A DNA stretch of 47,739 nt from Nitrospiraceae bacterium (GCA_900299245.1 OMJA01000058.1:1-47739), one strand, 5' to 3'; shown: positions 7,624 to 16,683, counted from the stretch's first letter. Program-made: numbers and translations. Notes: a model not told the origin generated them from the letters alone.

Positions 7624-8451
7624 ATGGGTTCGTTCGCGTCGCTCCCCTATCCCCACATCAATCCGGTCTTTCTTGAAATCGGTCCGCTTCAGTTCCGTTG
7701 GTATGGCCTGATGTATCTGATTGGCCTGACGGCTGCCTATTTCTTGATCCGCCGCAGGGTCGCCGAGCAGCACATTCCGCTCACACCCGATCAAATTTAC
7801 GACATGGTCGTGTTCGCGGCATTCGGCGTTTTTCTGGGCGGCCGCATCGGCTATACGCTGTTCTATAACTTTTCGTATTACGCGCAGAATCCTCTGAAGA
7901 TTTTCGCCGTCTGGGAAGGCGGCATGTCCTTCCATGGCGGTCTCATCGGCACGATCGTCGCGCTGGTCTGGTTCAGTAAGCGGCAGGGATTGCCTGTCTA
8001 CACCATCGCGGATCTGGCTGCCGCAGTGACGCCGATCGGACTGGGGTTCGGCCGGCTCGGCAACTTCATCAACGGGGAGCTGTATGGACGCGCCACCGAT
8101 GTAGAGTGGTGCATGGTCTTCCCGGCGGGAGGGTCGGCGTGCCGCCATCCCTCCCAACTCTATGAAGCCGGGCTCGAAGGTATTCTGCTTTTCACGATTC
8201 TCTGGGTGCTCGCGCGCACCTCCCCGCCGCCGGGGTCGCTCTGCTGGACGTTTAGCGCCGGATACGGCATCAGCCGGATGATCGTGGAATTGGTGCGGGA
8301 GCCCGATCAACACATCGGCTTTGTGCTCGGCCCGATCACGATGGGGCAACTGCTGTCCGCTCCGATGGTGATGTTAGGCCTGTTTATGCTGGTCTGGGGG
8401 TATCACAAGCGGGCTCTCGACCGGTCCCGTTCGACGATGCCTCTTCAGTAA
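7624..8451 (+). CDS. lgt: Prolipoprotein diacylglyceryl transferase
   Basis: Lgt transfers the diacylglyceryl group of phosphatidylglycerol to the lipobox cysteine of preprolipoproteins, the first step of lipoprotein maturation, in the inner membrane. The 275-residue protein has the expected multi-helix topology. Family landmarks are the HGG of MSFHGGLIG (residues 104-106) and the Lgt signature GRLGNFINGELYGR (143-156), which includes catalytically important Arg and Asn. Start ATG 7624 has GGAGG 5 nt upstream; an upstream ATG at 7585 lies inside the predicted promoter. Its 3' end overlaps the convergent metallopeptidase gene by 7 bp. Lgt supplies the substrates for Lnt (24194) and LolCD (28487-30465) in this window. 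Confidence 0.97.
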   Translation: MGSFASLPYPHINPVFLEIGPLQFRWYGLMYLIGLTAAYFLIRRRVAEQHIPLTPDQIYDMVVFAAFGVFLGGRIGYTLFYNFSYYAQNPLKIFAVWEGGMSFHGGLIGTIVALVWFSKRQGLPVYTIADLAAAVTPIGLGFGRLGNFINGELYGRATDVEWCMVFPAGGSACRHPSQLYEAGLEGILLFTILWVLARTSPPPGSLCWTFSAGYGISRMIVELVREPDQHIGFVLGPITMGQLLSAPMVMLGLFMLVWGYHKRALDRSRSTMPLQ

Positions 8452-8825
8452 GGCATTTCGTCGTCGTCCAGCCCGACATGGTGCCCCAGCTCATGCACTA
8501 ATGTGTCGGCAATTTCACGGCACATCTCCGCCTCTGTGTCGCATTGCCGGAGAATCGGTCCGCGGTAGAGGGAAATCTGCGCCGGTGCCTGGCCGCCTGT
8601 GCGGAAGAACGACTCGTCGTTCAGGGAGAGCCCCTGGTACAGACCAAGCAATTCCTCCCCTTCCTCGATGTCCAGCTCTTGCAGCACCGACGGAGGCGGC
8701 TCATCTTCTACGACCACCGCCACGACATCGAGGAGCCGGGCGTACTCGGGAGGCAGGTCCGCCATCGCCTGTTGGACGATCCTGGCAAAAGACTCCGCCG
8801 ACAGTCGGTAATGAGACTGTGTCAT
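8445..8825 (-). CDS. Zincin-like metallopeptidase family protein
   Basis: A 126-residue protein of the small bacterial zincin-like family (PF06262 type). The zinc motif HELGHHVGLDDDEM (HExxH plus downstream acidic residues) is at the extreme C-terminus, about 112-125. The preceding segment ISLYRGPILRQC and the N-terminal AESFARIVQQAMADLPPEY are typical of the family. These proteins are small and cytosolic, and their physiological substrates are unknown. The start ATG 8825 gives the usual length, though no clear Shine-Dalgarno is seen. It converges on lgt with a 7-bp overlap. Confidence 0.88.
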   Translation of the reverse strand: MTQSHYRLSAESFARIVQQAMADLPPEYARLLDVVAVVVEDEPPPSVLQELDIEEGEELLGLYQGLSLNDESFFRTGGQAPAQISLYRGPILRQCDTEAEMCREIADTLVHELGHHVGLDDDEMPY

Positions 8826-8966
8826 GCTTAGAATCGCCGGCCGGACGTAGGATTCAGCTCGGGGTTCTGCCGAAGATTGTGACCGGGGCAGAGTTCTCTC
8901 GGCGACAATAAATCCCGGATGGCCTGGTTCCCGCGCGCAGGGAGAAGTCGCATGATGAGTTTCCGG

Positions 8967-11900
8967 TTACAGTTCTACGGCTATCCCGCAACGGAGAAAC
9001 AATACCTGCGCGGAAATTGTCGGAAGCTGTAAGCTCTTTTGAGCCGCCGTCTTATAGAGCGTCATCTGGATTCGGTATCGCTCGGCCCGTTCCTGCGCAT
9101 CCTTCGCCGTCACAGTGTCGGACTTATAGTCCCCAATCCAAATTCGATCGTCAAGCCGGTAGATGACATCCATGACTCCGTGCACAATCTGCCCGTCTGC
9201 ACCCGACATGGTGAATGGAACCTCGCGGCCGAGAATGGTCGAGGCAGCGAGCCGGCGGTAGGGCTCGGATTGAATGAAGTGACCGAGAATCTCCCGCAGA
9301 GAGTCCGAGAGCGCGGAAACCGGCTCCGTGTCATCGGGAACAAATCGTTGAACCGTCGCTTCAACACGATCGAGTAATGCTTGCGGGGGCAAGCGAAAGT
9401 CCCACTGTTCGAGCAAACGATGGGCCAGCACGCCGACCAACTTCCCTGCCTCACGATCCGCTCCGCCTATCGCGGGCGGATAATTGCCGGAGAGGAATTC
9501 CGCTCCCATGAGGCTGGGAGTGAGATGGACAGGTGTCCGGCGGGCACTGGCCCAGCGCTCTTCCCGTTCTCTCCATAATTGCGCAATCGTGCCGGGATCC
9601 TCCGCCCTTGGCGATGAGGCCGGTCCGGAGGACCGGCTCGACCGCTTACGGAGCGGTGCGCTGGTCGTTTGGTGCGGTATGACCGATGCGCCGACCGTCA
9701 GCGCGACCGTCTCAGGGGCGCCGACCGTCCCCTCTCCGATGTCCTGCAACATGCCCAGGACGGTTTCCCCTGATGCGCGACCGGTGACTCCACCGGACAA
9801 CACCAGCACATCCTTCGCTCTCGTCATGCCGACATAGAGCACCCGTCTTCGCTCGGCTTCCTCGCGGATCTTTCGCTTCTCATGCACGAGTACCGCACCG
9901 AAATTGTGCGCGCCGCTGAGGGACAGCCCGTAAGTTCCGCTGGACCAATCGAAGGTGACGACGGGCAGTTCCCGCTCCCGCCCGCTTCCCTGATGAAGCC
10001 CTGGCAGGACGACGATAGGAAACTCCAAGCCTTTGGCCTTGTGGATCGTCAACACCTGAATGGCATTGGACGATTCCTCGGACAAGGGACTCTCGGCTTC
10101 ATCCGGCTGCTCATCGAGCCTGGCGACCATCAGATCGACAAATCCGCTCAATGTCAGATGCGGACGATCGGATAATGCCGCCGCAGTCTGCTTGACCTTC
10201 ATCAGATTTGCCACGGCTTGCTCCCCGTGCAGTGATGCCGCGGCGATTTCCAGAATCGGAAGACGGCTGAAAATCAGTTCCAGCGCTTCAGCCAGCGGGA
10301 GGGCCGCAACCTGCCGATGAAGCCAGGCCAAATGTCCGTACAGCCGTCGTACCGCGGCAGCGTCCGGACGGTCCCATCCTTCCAGCGCGTCGCTTCGAAG
10401 AAAGTCGAAGCCGTTGATCCGGCGGAGTTCATAGAGCGCACGATCCGGCAGGCCGCCCAGTGGACTGCGGAGCACTCCGGCAAGCGCCACATGGTCATGG
10501 GGATGATCGAGCACCCGCAGCACATTCATAAGGTCGATGACTTCCTGACGGCGGTAAAAATGTTTTTCCCCCTCGATGACGTAGGGAAGTCCGTAGCGGC
10601 GCAAGGCGTCGACATAGGTGTCCGCCTGGGTCAGTTTTCGAAACAGCAAGGCAATCTGCCCGGGTTTGACCTGTGGGCGACTCAGCACGTCCTCGGCAAG
10701 CCAGCGGGCCAGGGTTTCCCCTTCCGCCCTCGTTGCACCGGCGGCATCGAATGCCCGATCGTCCTGTGCCGGAAGCGTTACCTGGAGACGCACGCCCGCA
10801 TCGAATGTCGAGAGGCGCCGCTGCGGCTGCACTTCCAGCCTGACGTTGGCCGGCTGTACCAGGGGACGGCGTTCAAACAGTCGGTCAAAGACATCGTTGA
10901 CCGGTTCCAGGACCGCTGCATCACTCCGGAAATTCGTCGTCAGCGTCTGGACCGTTCCTCCGTCCTGCTCAATCTTCTGGACGACGCGGTCGAAGGCTTC
11001 GATGTCGGCACGGCGAAAGGCATAAATCGATTGCTTGGGATCACCCACAATAAAGAGCTTGCCCGGCTCCAGGGCCATCGCTTGCCAGGTTACGGCCTGC
11101 TTCCCGAGACATTCTGAGATTGCGAGTATAAGTTCGTATTGGACCGGGTCGGTATCTTGAAACTCATCCACCAATACCGCTCGATAGTCCCGTTTGATCC
11201 GTTCGCGGATCAGCCGGTGATCCCGCAACAAGGTGCGGGCTCTGGCCAGCAGACCGTCGAAAGAGACCCATCCGTTCAGTCTGAACGAGAGGCGGATTTC
11301 AGCAACTAACGGCCCAACAAGTCTTAACGCATACTTGAAGAAAGAACCATTAACTGCCTGTAATTTAGAAGCTGTCTTAATGATTGATTCGGCCTCTGCA
11401 AATTCCTCTTTTTCCCATCCGGCGACAGAACTACCCAGATCCTTCTCCAGCCATTCACGATCGGCAGAGGGTAGAGCCTGAATTGCTACAGGCCCCTGCC
11501 CCACGATCGACATCATGAGACTCACCGCTGCCGCCAGCATATGCTCGACCTTCCGGCGCTTCGGCCGGTCATGTGCCTCGAGCAAAGCCCGGCCGCGTTC
11601 GCCGGTGTGCCGCACCCACTCCACAATCGCCGGGCTCAGCGTCTCATCCTTGAGCTGCGTCTCAACGGTCTCCAGATCGACCAGCTCACTGCAGAGTGCC
11701 CGGGTCAGACCTCGCAGATCTTCCAGCGTGGTGACCCTCAGCACCTCGCGCCAGAGATCATGACGGGTGCCCAGCCGGCTCAACTCCCGATCGACCCAGA
11801 CATCCCAGCACGCCGCAAAATGTTCATCAAAGCGAAGACCGTCGTCCTCCTGAAAAGCGGGATCGACACCGCCCTCCAGCGGGTATAGCCGCAGGAGATG

Positions 11901-12305
11901 GGCCGCAAAGCTGTGCAACGTGCCGATCTGGCTTTTCTCAAGATCGCGCAACGCCGCTGCCGCTCTGGACGCGACCTCTTCCGTCGAGAGGCCGTACCGT
12001 GTGCAGAGGTCAGCCGCAGACACGGCGCCGCCGTCCTTGGCCCGTGTCGTGTCAATCTCCGGTTGGGCCAGGAGCGTCAACCGCTCACGAAGACGAACCT
12101 TCATTTCCGTGGCGGCCTTGTTCGTGAAGGTCAAGGCCACGATCTCGGTCACCATGACAGGATCAGGATGTTTGACGAGCAGATGCACCAGTCGATTCAC
12201 GAGCAGCGTCGTCTTGCCGGTGCCGGCGCCGGCCACGACCACGACATTCCGGTCGAACGTTGTTTCAGCCAGCTCGCGCGCCAGGCGGTCAGGAATCAGT
12301 TCCAC
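8967..12305 (-). CDS. addA: AddA-type UvrD/RecB helicase-nuclease subunit
   Basis: A 1112-residue superfamily 1A helicase with a C-terminal RecB-like nuclease. It forms the motor and nuclease half of an AddAB (RecBCD-equivalent) complex that resects double-strand breaks for recombination. Visible motifs are Walker A AGAGTGKT (25-32), Walker B DEFQDTDPVQ (near 383), GDPKQSIYAFRRADIEAF (near 420), TIHKAKGLEFPIVVLPG (near 753), YVGMTRAKD, and the nuclease core HGVMDVIYRLDDRIWIGDYKSD (near 1055). The start is GTG at 12305, which overlaps the end of addB by 17 bp, so the two are translationally coupled. A short patch near 11290-11410 is clearly AT-richer than the rest. Subunit identity is well supported; whether Chi-like sites regulate it is unknown. 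Confidence 0.93.
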   Translation of the reverse strand: MELIPDRLARELAETTFDRNVVVVAGAGTGKTTLLVNRLVHLLVKHPDPVMVTEIVALTFTNKAATEMKVRLRERLTLLAQPEIDTTRAKDGGAVSAADLCTRYGLSTEEVASRAAAALRDLEKSQIGTLHSFAAHLLRLYPLEGGVDPAFQEDDGLRFDEHFAACWDVWVDRELSRLGTRHDLWREVLRVTTLEDLRGLTRALCSELVDLETVETQLKDETLSPAIVEWVRHTGERGRALLEAHDRPKRRKVEHMLAAAVSLMMSIVGQGPVAIQALPSADREWLEKDLGSSVAGWEKEEFAEAESIIKTASKLQAVNGSFFKYALRLVGPLVAEIRLSFRLNGWVSFDGLLARARTLLRDHRLIRERIKRDYRAVLVDEFQDTDPVQYELILAISECLGKQAVTWQAMALEPGKLFIVGDPKQSIYAFRRADIEAFDRVVQKIEQDGGTVQTLTTNFRSDAAVLEPVNDVFDRLFERRPLVQPANVRLEVQPQRRLSTFDAGVRLQVTLPAQDDRAFDAAGATRAEGETLARWLAEDVLSRPQVKPGQIALLFRKLTQADTYVDALRRYGLPYVIEGEKHFYRRQEVIDLMNVLRVLDHPHDHVALAGVLRSPLGGLPDRALYELRRINGFDFLRSDALEGWDRPDAAAVRRLYGHLAWLHRQVAALPLAEALELIFSRLPILEIAAASLHGEQAVANLMKVKQTAAALSDRPHLTLSGFVDLMVARLDEQPDEAESPLSEESSNAIQVLTIHKAKGLEFPIVVLPGLHQGSGRERELPVVTFDWSSGTYGLSLSGAHNFGAVLVHEKRKIREEAERRRVLYVGMTRAKDVLVLSGGVTGRASGETVLGMLQDIGEGTVGAPETVALTVGASVIPHQTTSAPLRKRSSRSSGPASSPRAEDPGTIAQLWREREERWASARRTPVHLTPSLMGAEFLSGNYPPAIGGADREAGKLVGVLAHRLLEQWDFRLPPQALLDRVEATVQRFVPDDTEPVSALSDSLREILGHFIQSEPYRRLAASTILGREVPFTMSGADGQIVHGVMDVIYRLDDRIWIGDYKSDTVTAKDAQERAERYRIQMTLYKTAAQKSLQLPTISAQVLFLRCGIAVEL

Positions 12306-15300
12306 GCAGTTCCTCCGTCAGGCGTTGCAGGCGCAGGCTTTTGAGTGATTTGACTTCTTCCGCGCGATAGGATCGCCACCAGGACGGCTGGTGTTCGCGC
12401 CGGCAAATGACCCGGAACTCACAGTGATCGCAGTAGGTATCGGGCAGAATGAAAAACCGTCCGGTCTGCAGTCCGCCGATCAGGAGCCGCAACGTCTGCT
12501 GAATCCGCCTGTCCGGCTCGCCGGAGAGCGCGGCGACATCGAACATCGAGCGCGCGACGGGCGGTTCCCACTGCGGGGCCAGAAAAATGAACTGCACCTG
12601 ACTTGTCGGTGGCATGCCGGGCATGAGGAGCCGGGCGTACAGAGGAGGTTGCAGACGATAGCCGCGGAGGGCGGATTGCGGCAAGTTACGGTCTTCAGGC
12701 TTGATGGCTGATCCGGTTTTGAATTTGTAGTCGACGACACGAACTGCTCCGGTGTCGCGATGGCGGTCGATCCGGTCCACCCGTCCGCGAATCTTGAGCG
12801 CGGTCGAGCTATCGGGCAGGACATCCGTGACCGAACCAGCGGCATCCATCTCGAATGAAACCGGGGCATAGGGCTCTTCGCGATAGGCCTCGGCATCCGC
12901 CGCAACCGCCGCCGCGATGAGCGACATAACCTGTTCCTTGGCCAGTTCCCACAATAAATAATAGCCGGTACGATGCCGGGCTTCGCAGTCTTGCGAAGCC
13001 CGGTTGATGGCCGACTGAATGCACGCACGTATTGTATCGTCCCCGACCGGCGTTGCCGGCCAGTCGATTGCCAGTAGCTGCTCGTAACAGCACTTCAGCG
13101 CCGCATGACAGAGCGTGCCCAGCAATGCGGCATCCGGCTCCTGGGCGACGGTCCATCGCACCGGTTCCAGCCGCAACACATCGGCGGCAAAGTATTGAAA
13201 CGGGCAGCGGGCATACCGTTCCAGCGGCGTCGGGGCCACACCGCGTTCCTGTACCGCGGACCAGTGGGCGTCCAGCGGACCCGTCAATCCGTCATAGCCG
13301 TTCAACAGAGATGCGTCGTCCTCGATTCCGGACAACGCATTCAGGGCATGCCTGAATCCGGCGGACTCGCGCCCGACCGCCTCGAGCAATGCCGCCGCGT
13401 CCTGCCCGCTCATCGCCATCCATTGTGCAAGCTCAGCCGGCGGAAGTAATCGCTGGAGCACGGGACGCTGGGCAAGCCGGTCGGTCAGCCGGCGCGGCAC
13501 CTCCTCAATCGACCGCCCGTCGAGACCGAACCGCTTGTTTACGTCGCCGAGAAACGGGGAAACCGCCAGCACGCGGCCGGCCTCATCGGCCCGCTGATAG
13601 GAAAGGTACAGCCGGTTGACGGCTCCTTGAACGAGCAGTTCAAACAAGAGCGCTTCTTCCTCGTAGCCGCCGAGCTTTTCATCAATCTTGAACCCGAGCG
13701 TCGCGTCGAGCACACGCCGATGCCGGTCTCGAAGAAAGGCATCCTCCCGGATGTATCGGGGAAACAGCTTCTCGTTCAGGCCCAGCACACACACCGCCTT
13801 GAAGGTCAGTCCGCGAGCAGCCATCGCATCAACGACCGTCACCCCTCGATGCGCGGCTTCCTCCAGCGGAATCGTCGTCCGTTCACACGTTTGAGTCAGA
13901 AGTTCAACAAACTCCGCCCAGGACATCTCCTCGCCGAGAAGATCCAGCTCTTCAAGCCGGGCCCAGACGCCGTCAATCGCCGTCCACGTCGCACGCAACC
14001 GCGTGTCGAGCGGATCGGAACCGGCCAGGTCCATCTCGCCGGAGCTGGCGAGATGGCGGCGGGCCAGATCCCGGCAGGCGGCGATCAGTTGACCGGCCGT
14101 GCCCTGTTGCGGCAACGCCAGGCAATCGGTCAGCAGCTGCGAGACGGTCTGCCACAAGAGTGCGATCACCTCCGGCGCGATATCCAACTCATCGAGCACC
14201 CGGTCCTGCTCATCGCCGTCCGCCGGGTTCAGCGTCACGCGCGCGGCCCGCTCCAACCGCCTCCACTCCTCGGCACCCCGGGTGATCTGGAGGCCCGGCA
14301 CCGCCAGTTTCCATTGCTCCGGCCGGTAGCCCTGATGACGGTGATCCAGATGATCGGGAGCGTAGAGAGGCGATGTCACGACATCCAATACCGGCGTGCG
14401 ATAAAAATCGTTCAACGGTAATGTGACCAACTGCAGCAGGACCTTGCACAGCGGCTCGTGCATCAACGGCCGTCCGGCCGTCGTCGAAAACGGGACGCGA
14501 TATCGATCGAAGACACCCGACAGGAGCGTTCGATACGGATCCAGCGTGCGGGCGACGACTCCGATGTCGTCGAACTGATATCCGTTGGTCTCGACGAGAT
14601 CGATGACTGTCCGGCAAAGTGCCGCCAACTCCTCCTCTGCTCCGATGACGCTGTGCACGGTGACCGTGATGCGTGCTTCCGCCGCCGGTTCCGGCAATCT
14701 GGTGATCATGTCGGGATGGGTCGCGCGCGGCTGGATACACCGGTCGAAAAAACGCTGTGCAAATCCCCAGGCCTTCCCGCGCTCCAGAGGAAAAAACAGG
14801 GTGGTGGGAATGCTGCTGCTGACCGCTTCAAAGAGCGACAGCTGCACCTGCGTGAGATCGTAGAACCCGTAATAGAACGCCTGCTGTACCGTGGACAGGA
14901 AGGGCGAGTGCGGCACTTCAGCGATCAGCGATTCGGCCAGATCGTCTGCGGTGCCGGCCTGCAATGTGTGCCCGACGTCCCGCACGGCGGCATGCAATGA
15001 AAACAGCGCCGTCAGCCAGGCGAGATCCTCCTCTTCAAAACACCCCTCTGCAAGACCGCGGACGGCGACCGCCGGATCGACACCGGCATCTTTCAGGTCC
15101 CGAATCGTCGACCAGAGGGCGCCCCACATACCGGAGGATTGCCCGATCTGCTGTAACGGGGCCAGATTGGACAGGCGGCTCTTCACAATCTGTTTGATCA
15201 ACTGCTGGAAGAAGACCTCGTCGACCACACGCAGCGGCGGCCGGCCAAGGCGGAGGCGCCGTTCATCCGAGAGCCGAAGCACCAACTGATGAAAGGTCAG

Positions 15301-15486
15301 GAAATGGATATTGAGGAGCGCCTGTCCGTCCAGGGTGAGGATCTTGCGGATCCTGGCAAGCAACGGGGCGGACGGCACGAGAACGAGAAGCGGTGCAAAC
15401 GGATCCGCCGCCTTTGCGCGACGAAACTGTTCGATCAGTGCGGTTTCAAGGGACGGGTGAAAGCGCCCGGCGATGACGCGAAGCAT
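12289..15486 (-). CDS. addB: AddB-type PD-(D/E)XK nuclease subunit with iron-sulfur cysteines
   Basis: A 1065-residue inactivated-helicase/nuclease protein, partner of AddA. The C-terminal nuclease shows RVDRID and VVDYKFKTG (D and K of PD-(D/E)XK). The cluster-type cysteines are in ARCPFQYF (near 760) and C-x2-C-x5-C in YCDHCEFRVIC (near 1018-1027), which match the 4Fe-4S arrangement of AddB. The N-terminus reads IAGRFHPSLETALIEQF where AddB of Bacillus has a P-loop, so the G-x4-GK(S/T) consensus is lost. The ATG at 15486 directly follows an in-frame GTG at 15489; no strong Shine-Dalgarno separates them. It overlaps addA by 17 bp, forming an addBA operon. Confidence 0.88.
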   Translation of the reverse strand: MLRVIAGRFHPSLETALIEQFRRAKAADPFAPLLVLVPSAPLLARIRKILTLDGQALLNIHFLTFHQLVLRLSDERRLRLGRPPLRVVDEVFFQQLIKQIVKSRLSNLAPLQQIGQSSGMWGALWSTIRDLKDAGVDPAVAVRGLAEGCFEEEDLAWLTALFSLHAAVRDVGHTLQAGTADDLAESLIAEVPHSPFLSTVQQAFYYGFYDLTQVQLSLFEAVSSSIPTTLFFPLERGKAWGFAQRFFDRCIQPRATHPDMITRLPEPAAEARITVTVHSVIGAEEELAALCRTVIDLVETNGYQFDDIGVVARTLDPYRTLLSGVFDRYRVPFSTTAGRPLMHEPLCKVLLQLVTLPLNDFYRTPVLDVVTSPLYAPDHLDHRHQGYRPEQWKLAVPGLQITRGAEEWRRLERAARVTLNPADGDEQDRVLDELDIAPEVIALLWQTVSQLLTDCLALPQQGTAGQLIAACRDLARRHLASSGEMDLAGSDPLDTRLRATWTAIDGVWARLEELDLLGEEMSWAEFVELLTQTCERTTIPLEEAAHRGVTVVDAMAARGLTFKAVCVLGLNEKLFPRYIREDAFLRDRHRRVLDATLGFKIDEKLGGYEEEALLFELLVQGAVNRLYLSYQRADEAGRVLAVSPFLGDVNKRFGLDGRSIEEVPRRLTDRLAQRPVLQRLLPPAELAQWMAMSGQDAAALLEAVGRESAGFRHALNALSGIEDDASLLNGYDGLTGPLDAHWSAVQERGVAPTPLERYARCPFQYFAADVLRLEPVRWTVAQEPDAALLGTLCHAALKCCYEQLLAIDWPATPVGDDTIRACIQSAINRASQDCEARHRTGYYLLWELAKEQVMSLIAAAVAADAEAYREEPYAPVSFEMDAAGSVTDVLPDSSTALKIRGRVDRIDRHRDTGAVRVVDYKFKTGSAIKPEDRNLPQSALRGYRLQPPLYARLLMPGMPPTSQVQFIFLAPQWEPPVARSMFDVAALSGEPDRRIQQTLRLLIGGLQTGRFFILPDTYCDHCEFRVICRREHQPSWWRSYRAEEVKSLKSLRLQRLTEELRGTDS

Positions 15487-15593
15487 CACAATCCATAACG
15501 GATCGCCGCTAGTGTGTGGCGAGAGATTGCCGGATAGAGGACCAGATTGCTCACATGCATATTCCGCGGACGGCCCGACACCGTCCGGATGAA

Positions 15594-15755
15594 CTAGCCT
15601 GTCTCAGGTCCCAGCAACTCGCCGTTGCAGTCGACACAGGCCCAGTCTCCGTCGATAAATTTCATCGGGTCGCCGCAGATCGGACAATCCGGGGGCGGCC
15701 CTTTATCGTAGATCGGCAAATCCGGCAATTCAAAGTTGTCATCGTCAGCAACCAT
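15594..15755 (-). CDS. Small zinc-ribbon protein, 53 residues
   Basis: A short but convincing gene encoding 53 residues. It begins MVADDDNFELPDLPIYDKGP and carries two CxxC knuckles, CPIC (24-27) and CVDC (40-43), separated by a GDPMKFIDGDWA loop. That is a compact zinc ribbon. The acidic N-terminus and lack of basic residues argue against nucleic-acid binding and suggest a protein partner. AAAAGGAT lies about 10 nt before the ATG. It is 24 bp downstream of the thioredoxin-like gene, so they are probably cotranscribed. Family not recognised. Confidence 0.75.
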   Translation of the reverse strand: MVADDDNFELPDLPIYDKGPPPDCPICGDPMKFIDGDWACVDCNGELLGPETG

Positions 15756-15779
15756 TGAGCGAGATATCCTTTTCGCGCC

Positions 15780-16043
15780 CTACTCGCGCGGTTTCATTTT
15801 CAATAACAACGCCTTTTCAGCGCTTTCCCGGCTTGGCACCCCGACGAACGTCAACCGCCCGTCGATAATCGTCGCGGGCACGGCCCGAACGGAATGACGA
15901 TTCGCTAATTCCTGACCGTCCGGAGTCGTGATATCGACTTCGCGATAGGAAAAACTATATTTCACTCGCAGTTGCTTCCACAGACTCTTGGCCGACGGGC
16001 AGGCCCCGCAGCTCGGCGACACCAACAACATGATGCTCGGCAT
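15780..16043 (-). CDS. Thioredoxin/glutaredoxin-fold protein with CGAC active site
   Basis: An 87-residue thioredoxin-fold protein. The redox motif is C12-G-A-C15 in SPSCGACPSAK, with the cis-proline loop at AVPATIIDG and a C-terminal helix that is rich in Lys and Glu. Size and motif spacing match glutaredoxin-like or minimal thioredoxin proteins. The start at 16043 has TGGAG about 8 nt upstream. The zinc-ribbon gene follows 24 bp downstream in the same direction, so it could act on a metal-cysteine partner. The electron donor is unknown. Confidence 0.86.
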   Translation of the reverse strand: MPSIMLLVSPSCGACPSAKSLWKQLRVKYSFSYREVDITTPDGQELANRHSVRAVPATIIDGRLTFVGVPSRESAEKALLLKMKPRE

Positions 16044-16132
16044 AGCGTGTCTCCAGAGAAAAATCGATGGCGGATCTTAACACCCGGCAGAATGAGGGGG
16101 CAAGTTGCGCCTCCGTGAATCAGGCCGAATCA

Positions 16133-16186
16133 GCGCCCCTCTGAGGGCGCCCTTTCCCGTCCGGTTTGACTTCACCTGACGGAAAG
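16133..16186. other. Two adjacent intergenic stem-loops
   Basis: Within the 344-bp gap 16044-16387, two hairpins sit side by side. The first pairs GCGCCC (16133-16138) with GGGCGC (16145-16150) around a 6-nt loop. The second pairs CTTTC-C-CGTC (16152-16161, one bulged C) with GACGGAAAG (16178-16186), with a possible inner GGT/ACC stem. They lie between the divergent thioredoxin-like and small membrane-protein genes. They could be a structured leader, an attenuator or a small RNA. No known riboswitch consensus is recognised. Confidence 0.4.
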
Positions 16187-16232
16187 CGCAGCATGGCAGA
16201 AACTGCTCGACAAAGAGGTGTTCTGTGAATCC

Positions 16233-16261
16233 TTGCTAACATCGACTGGTCTTTTCATCAT
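16233..16261 (+). promoter_or_regulatory. Possible promoter of the small membrane-protein gene
   Basis: TTGCTA (16233-16238, 4/6), a 17-bp spacer and CATCAT (16256-16261, 4/6). Transcription near 16268 would give a 5' leader of about 120 nt containing the hairpin at 16281-16317. The match is only moderate. Confidence 0.3.
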
Positions 16262-16280
16262 GCACCACTTCCGTCCTTCA

Positions 16281-16317
16281 CGACGCCCTCTTGGTTTCCG
16301 TTGCCATGAGGGCGTTG
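16281..16317 (+). other. 5'-leader hairpin upstream of the small membrane-protein gene
   Basis: A perfect 8-bp stem ACGCCCTC (16283-16290) with GAGGGCGT (16308-16315), extendable by a G-U and a C-G pair, closes a 17-nt loop. The sequence TTGTTGTCTC follows. It lies about 70 nt before the start codon, so it could be a terminator-like attenuator or an mRNA stabiliser. The U tract is too interrupted for a confident intrinsic terminator. Confidence 0.4.
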
Positions 16318-16387
16318 TTGTCTCGGCAGCCACACCCCTTCCCATTCTATTCCCCGTGCCCTCACCATCCCTTGAAAGGAGATGTCG

Positions 16388-16612
16388 ATGAAACGTCTAG
16401 CCACCATCACAGCAACTGGGATCCTGGCATCACCGAACCTGGCGCTTGCGGTCGAACATAATGCGAGTTACCAGGGTATTGCCCAAATCTATTTTGTGTT
16501 TATCGCCGCCGTCCTGATCTACGGTGTGTACGACTCATTCGGAAAGACCGCGATGTATGTGGCAACGCCCGTTATTCTTGCCTGGTGCTATTGGATGCTG
16601 CCACCGGCCTAG
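16388..16612 (+). CDS. Small membrane protein with signal-like N-terminus
   Basis: A 74-residue protein. The N-terminus (MKRLATITATGILASPNLAL, cleavage possible after ALA near residue 22) is signal-peptide-like. Two hydrophobic helices follow (IAQIYFVFIAAVLIYGVYDSF and MYVATPVILAWCYWML). Start ATG 16388 is chosen because AAAGGAG lies about 7 nt upstream; the in-frame ATG at 16382 abuts the same site. It is the only plus-strand gene between 8.4 and 21.5 kb, preceded by a structured leader. Family not recognised. Confidence 0.75.
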   Translation: MKRLATITATGILASPNLALAVEHNASYQGIAQIYFVFIAAVLIYGVYDSFGKTAMYVATPVILAWCYWMLPPA

Positions 16613-16683
16613 AGCCCTGGCCCAGTCCGCTGCCGGCGGCATCGGAGCCTCGTAGTTCTGATGCCGTCAGCAACACCGTCGCC

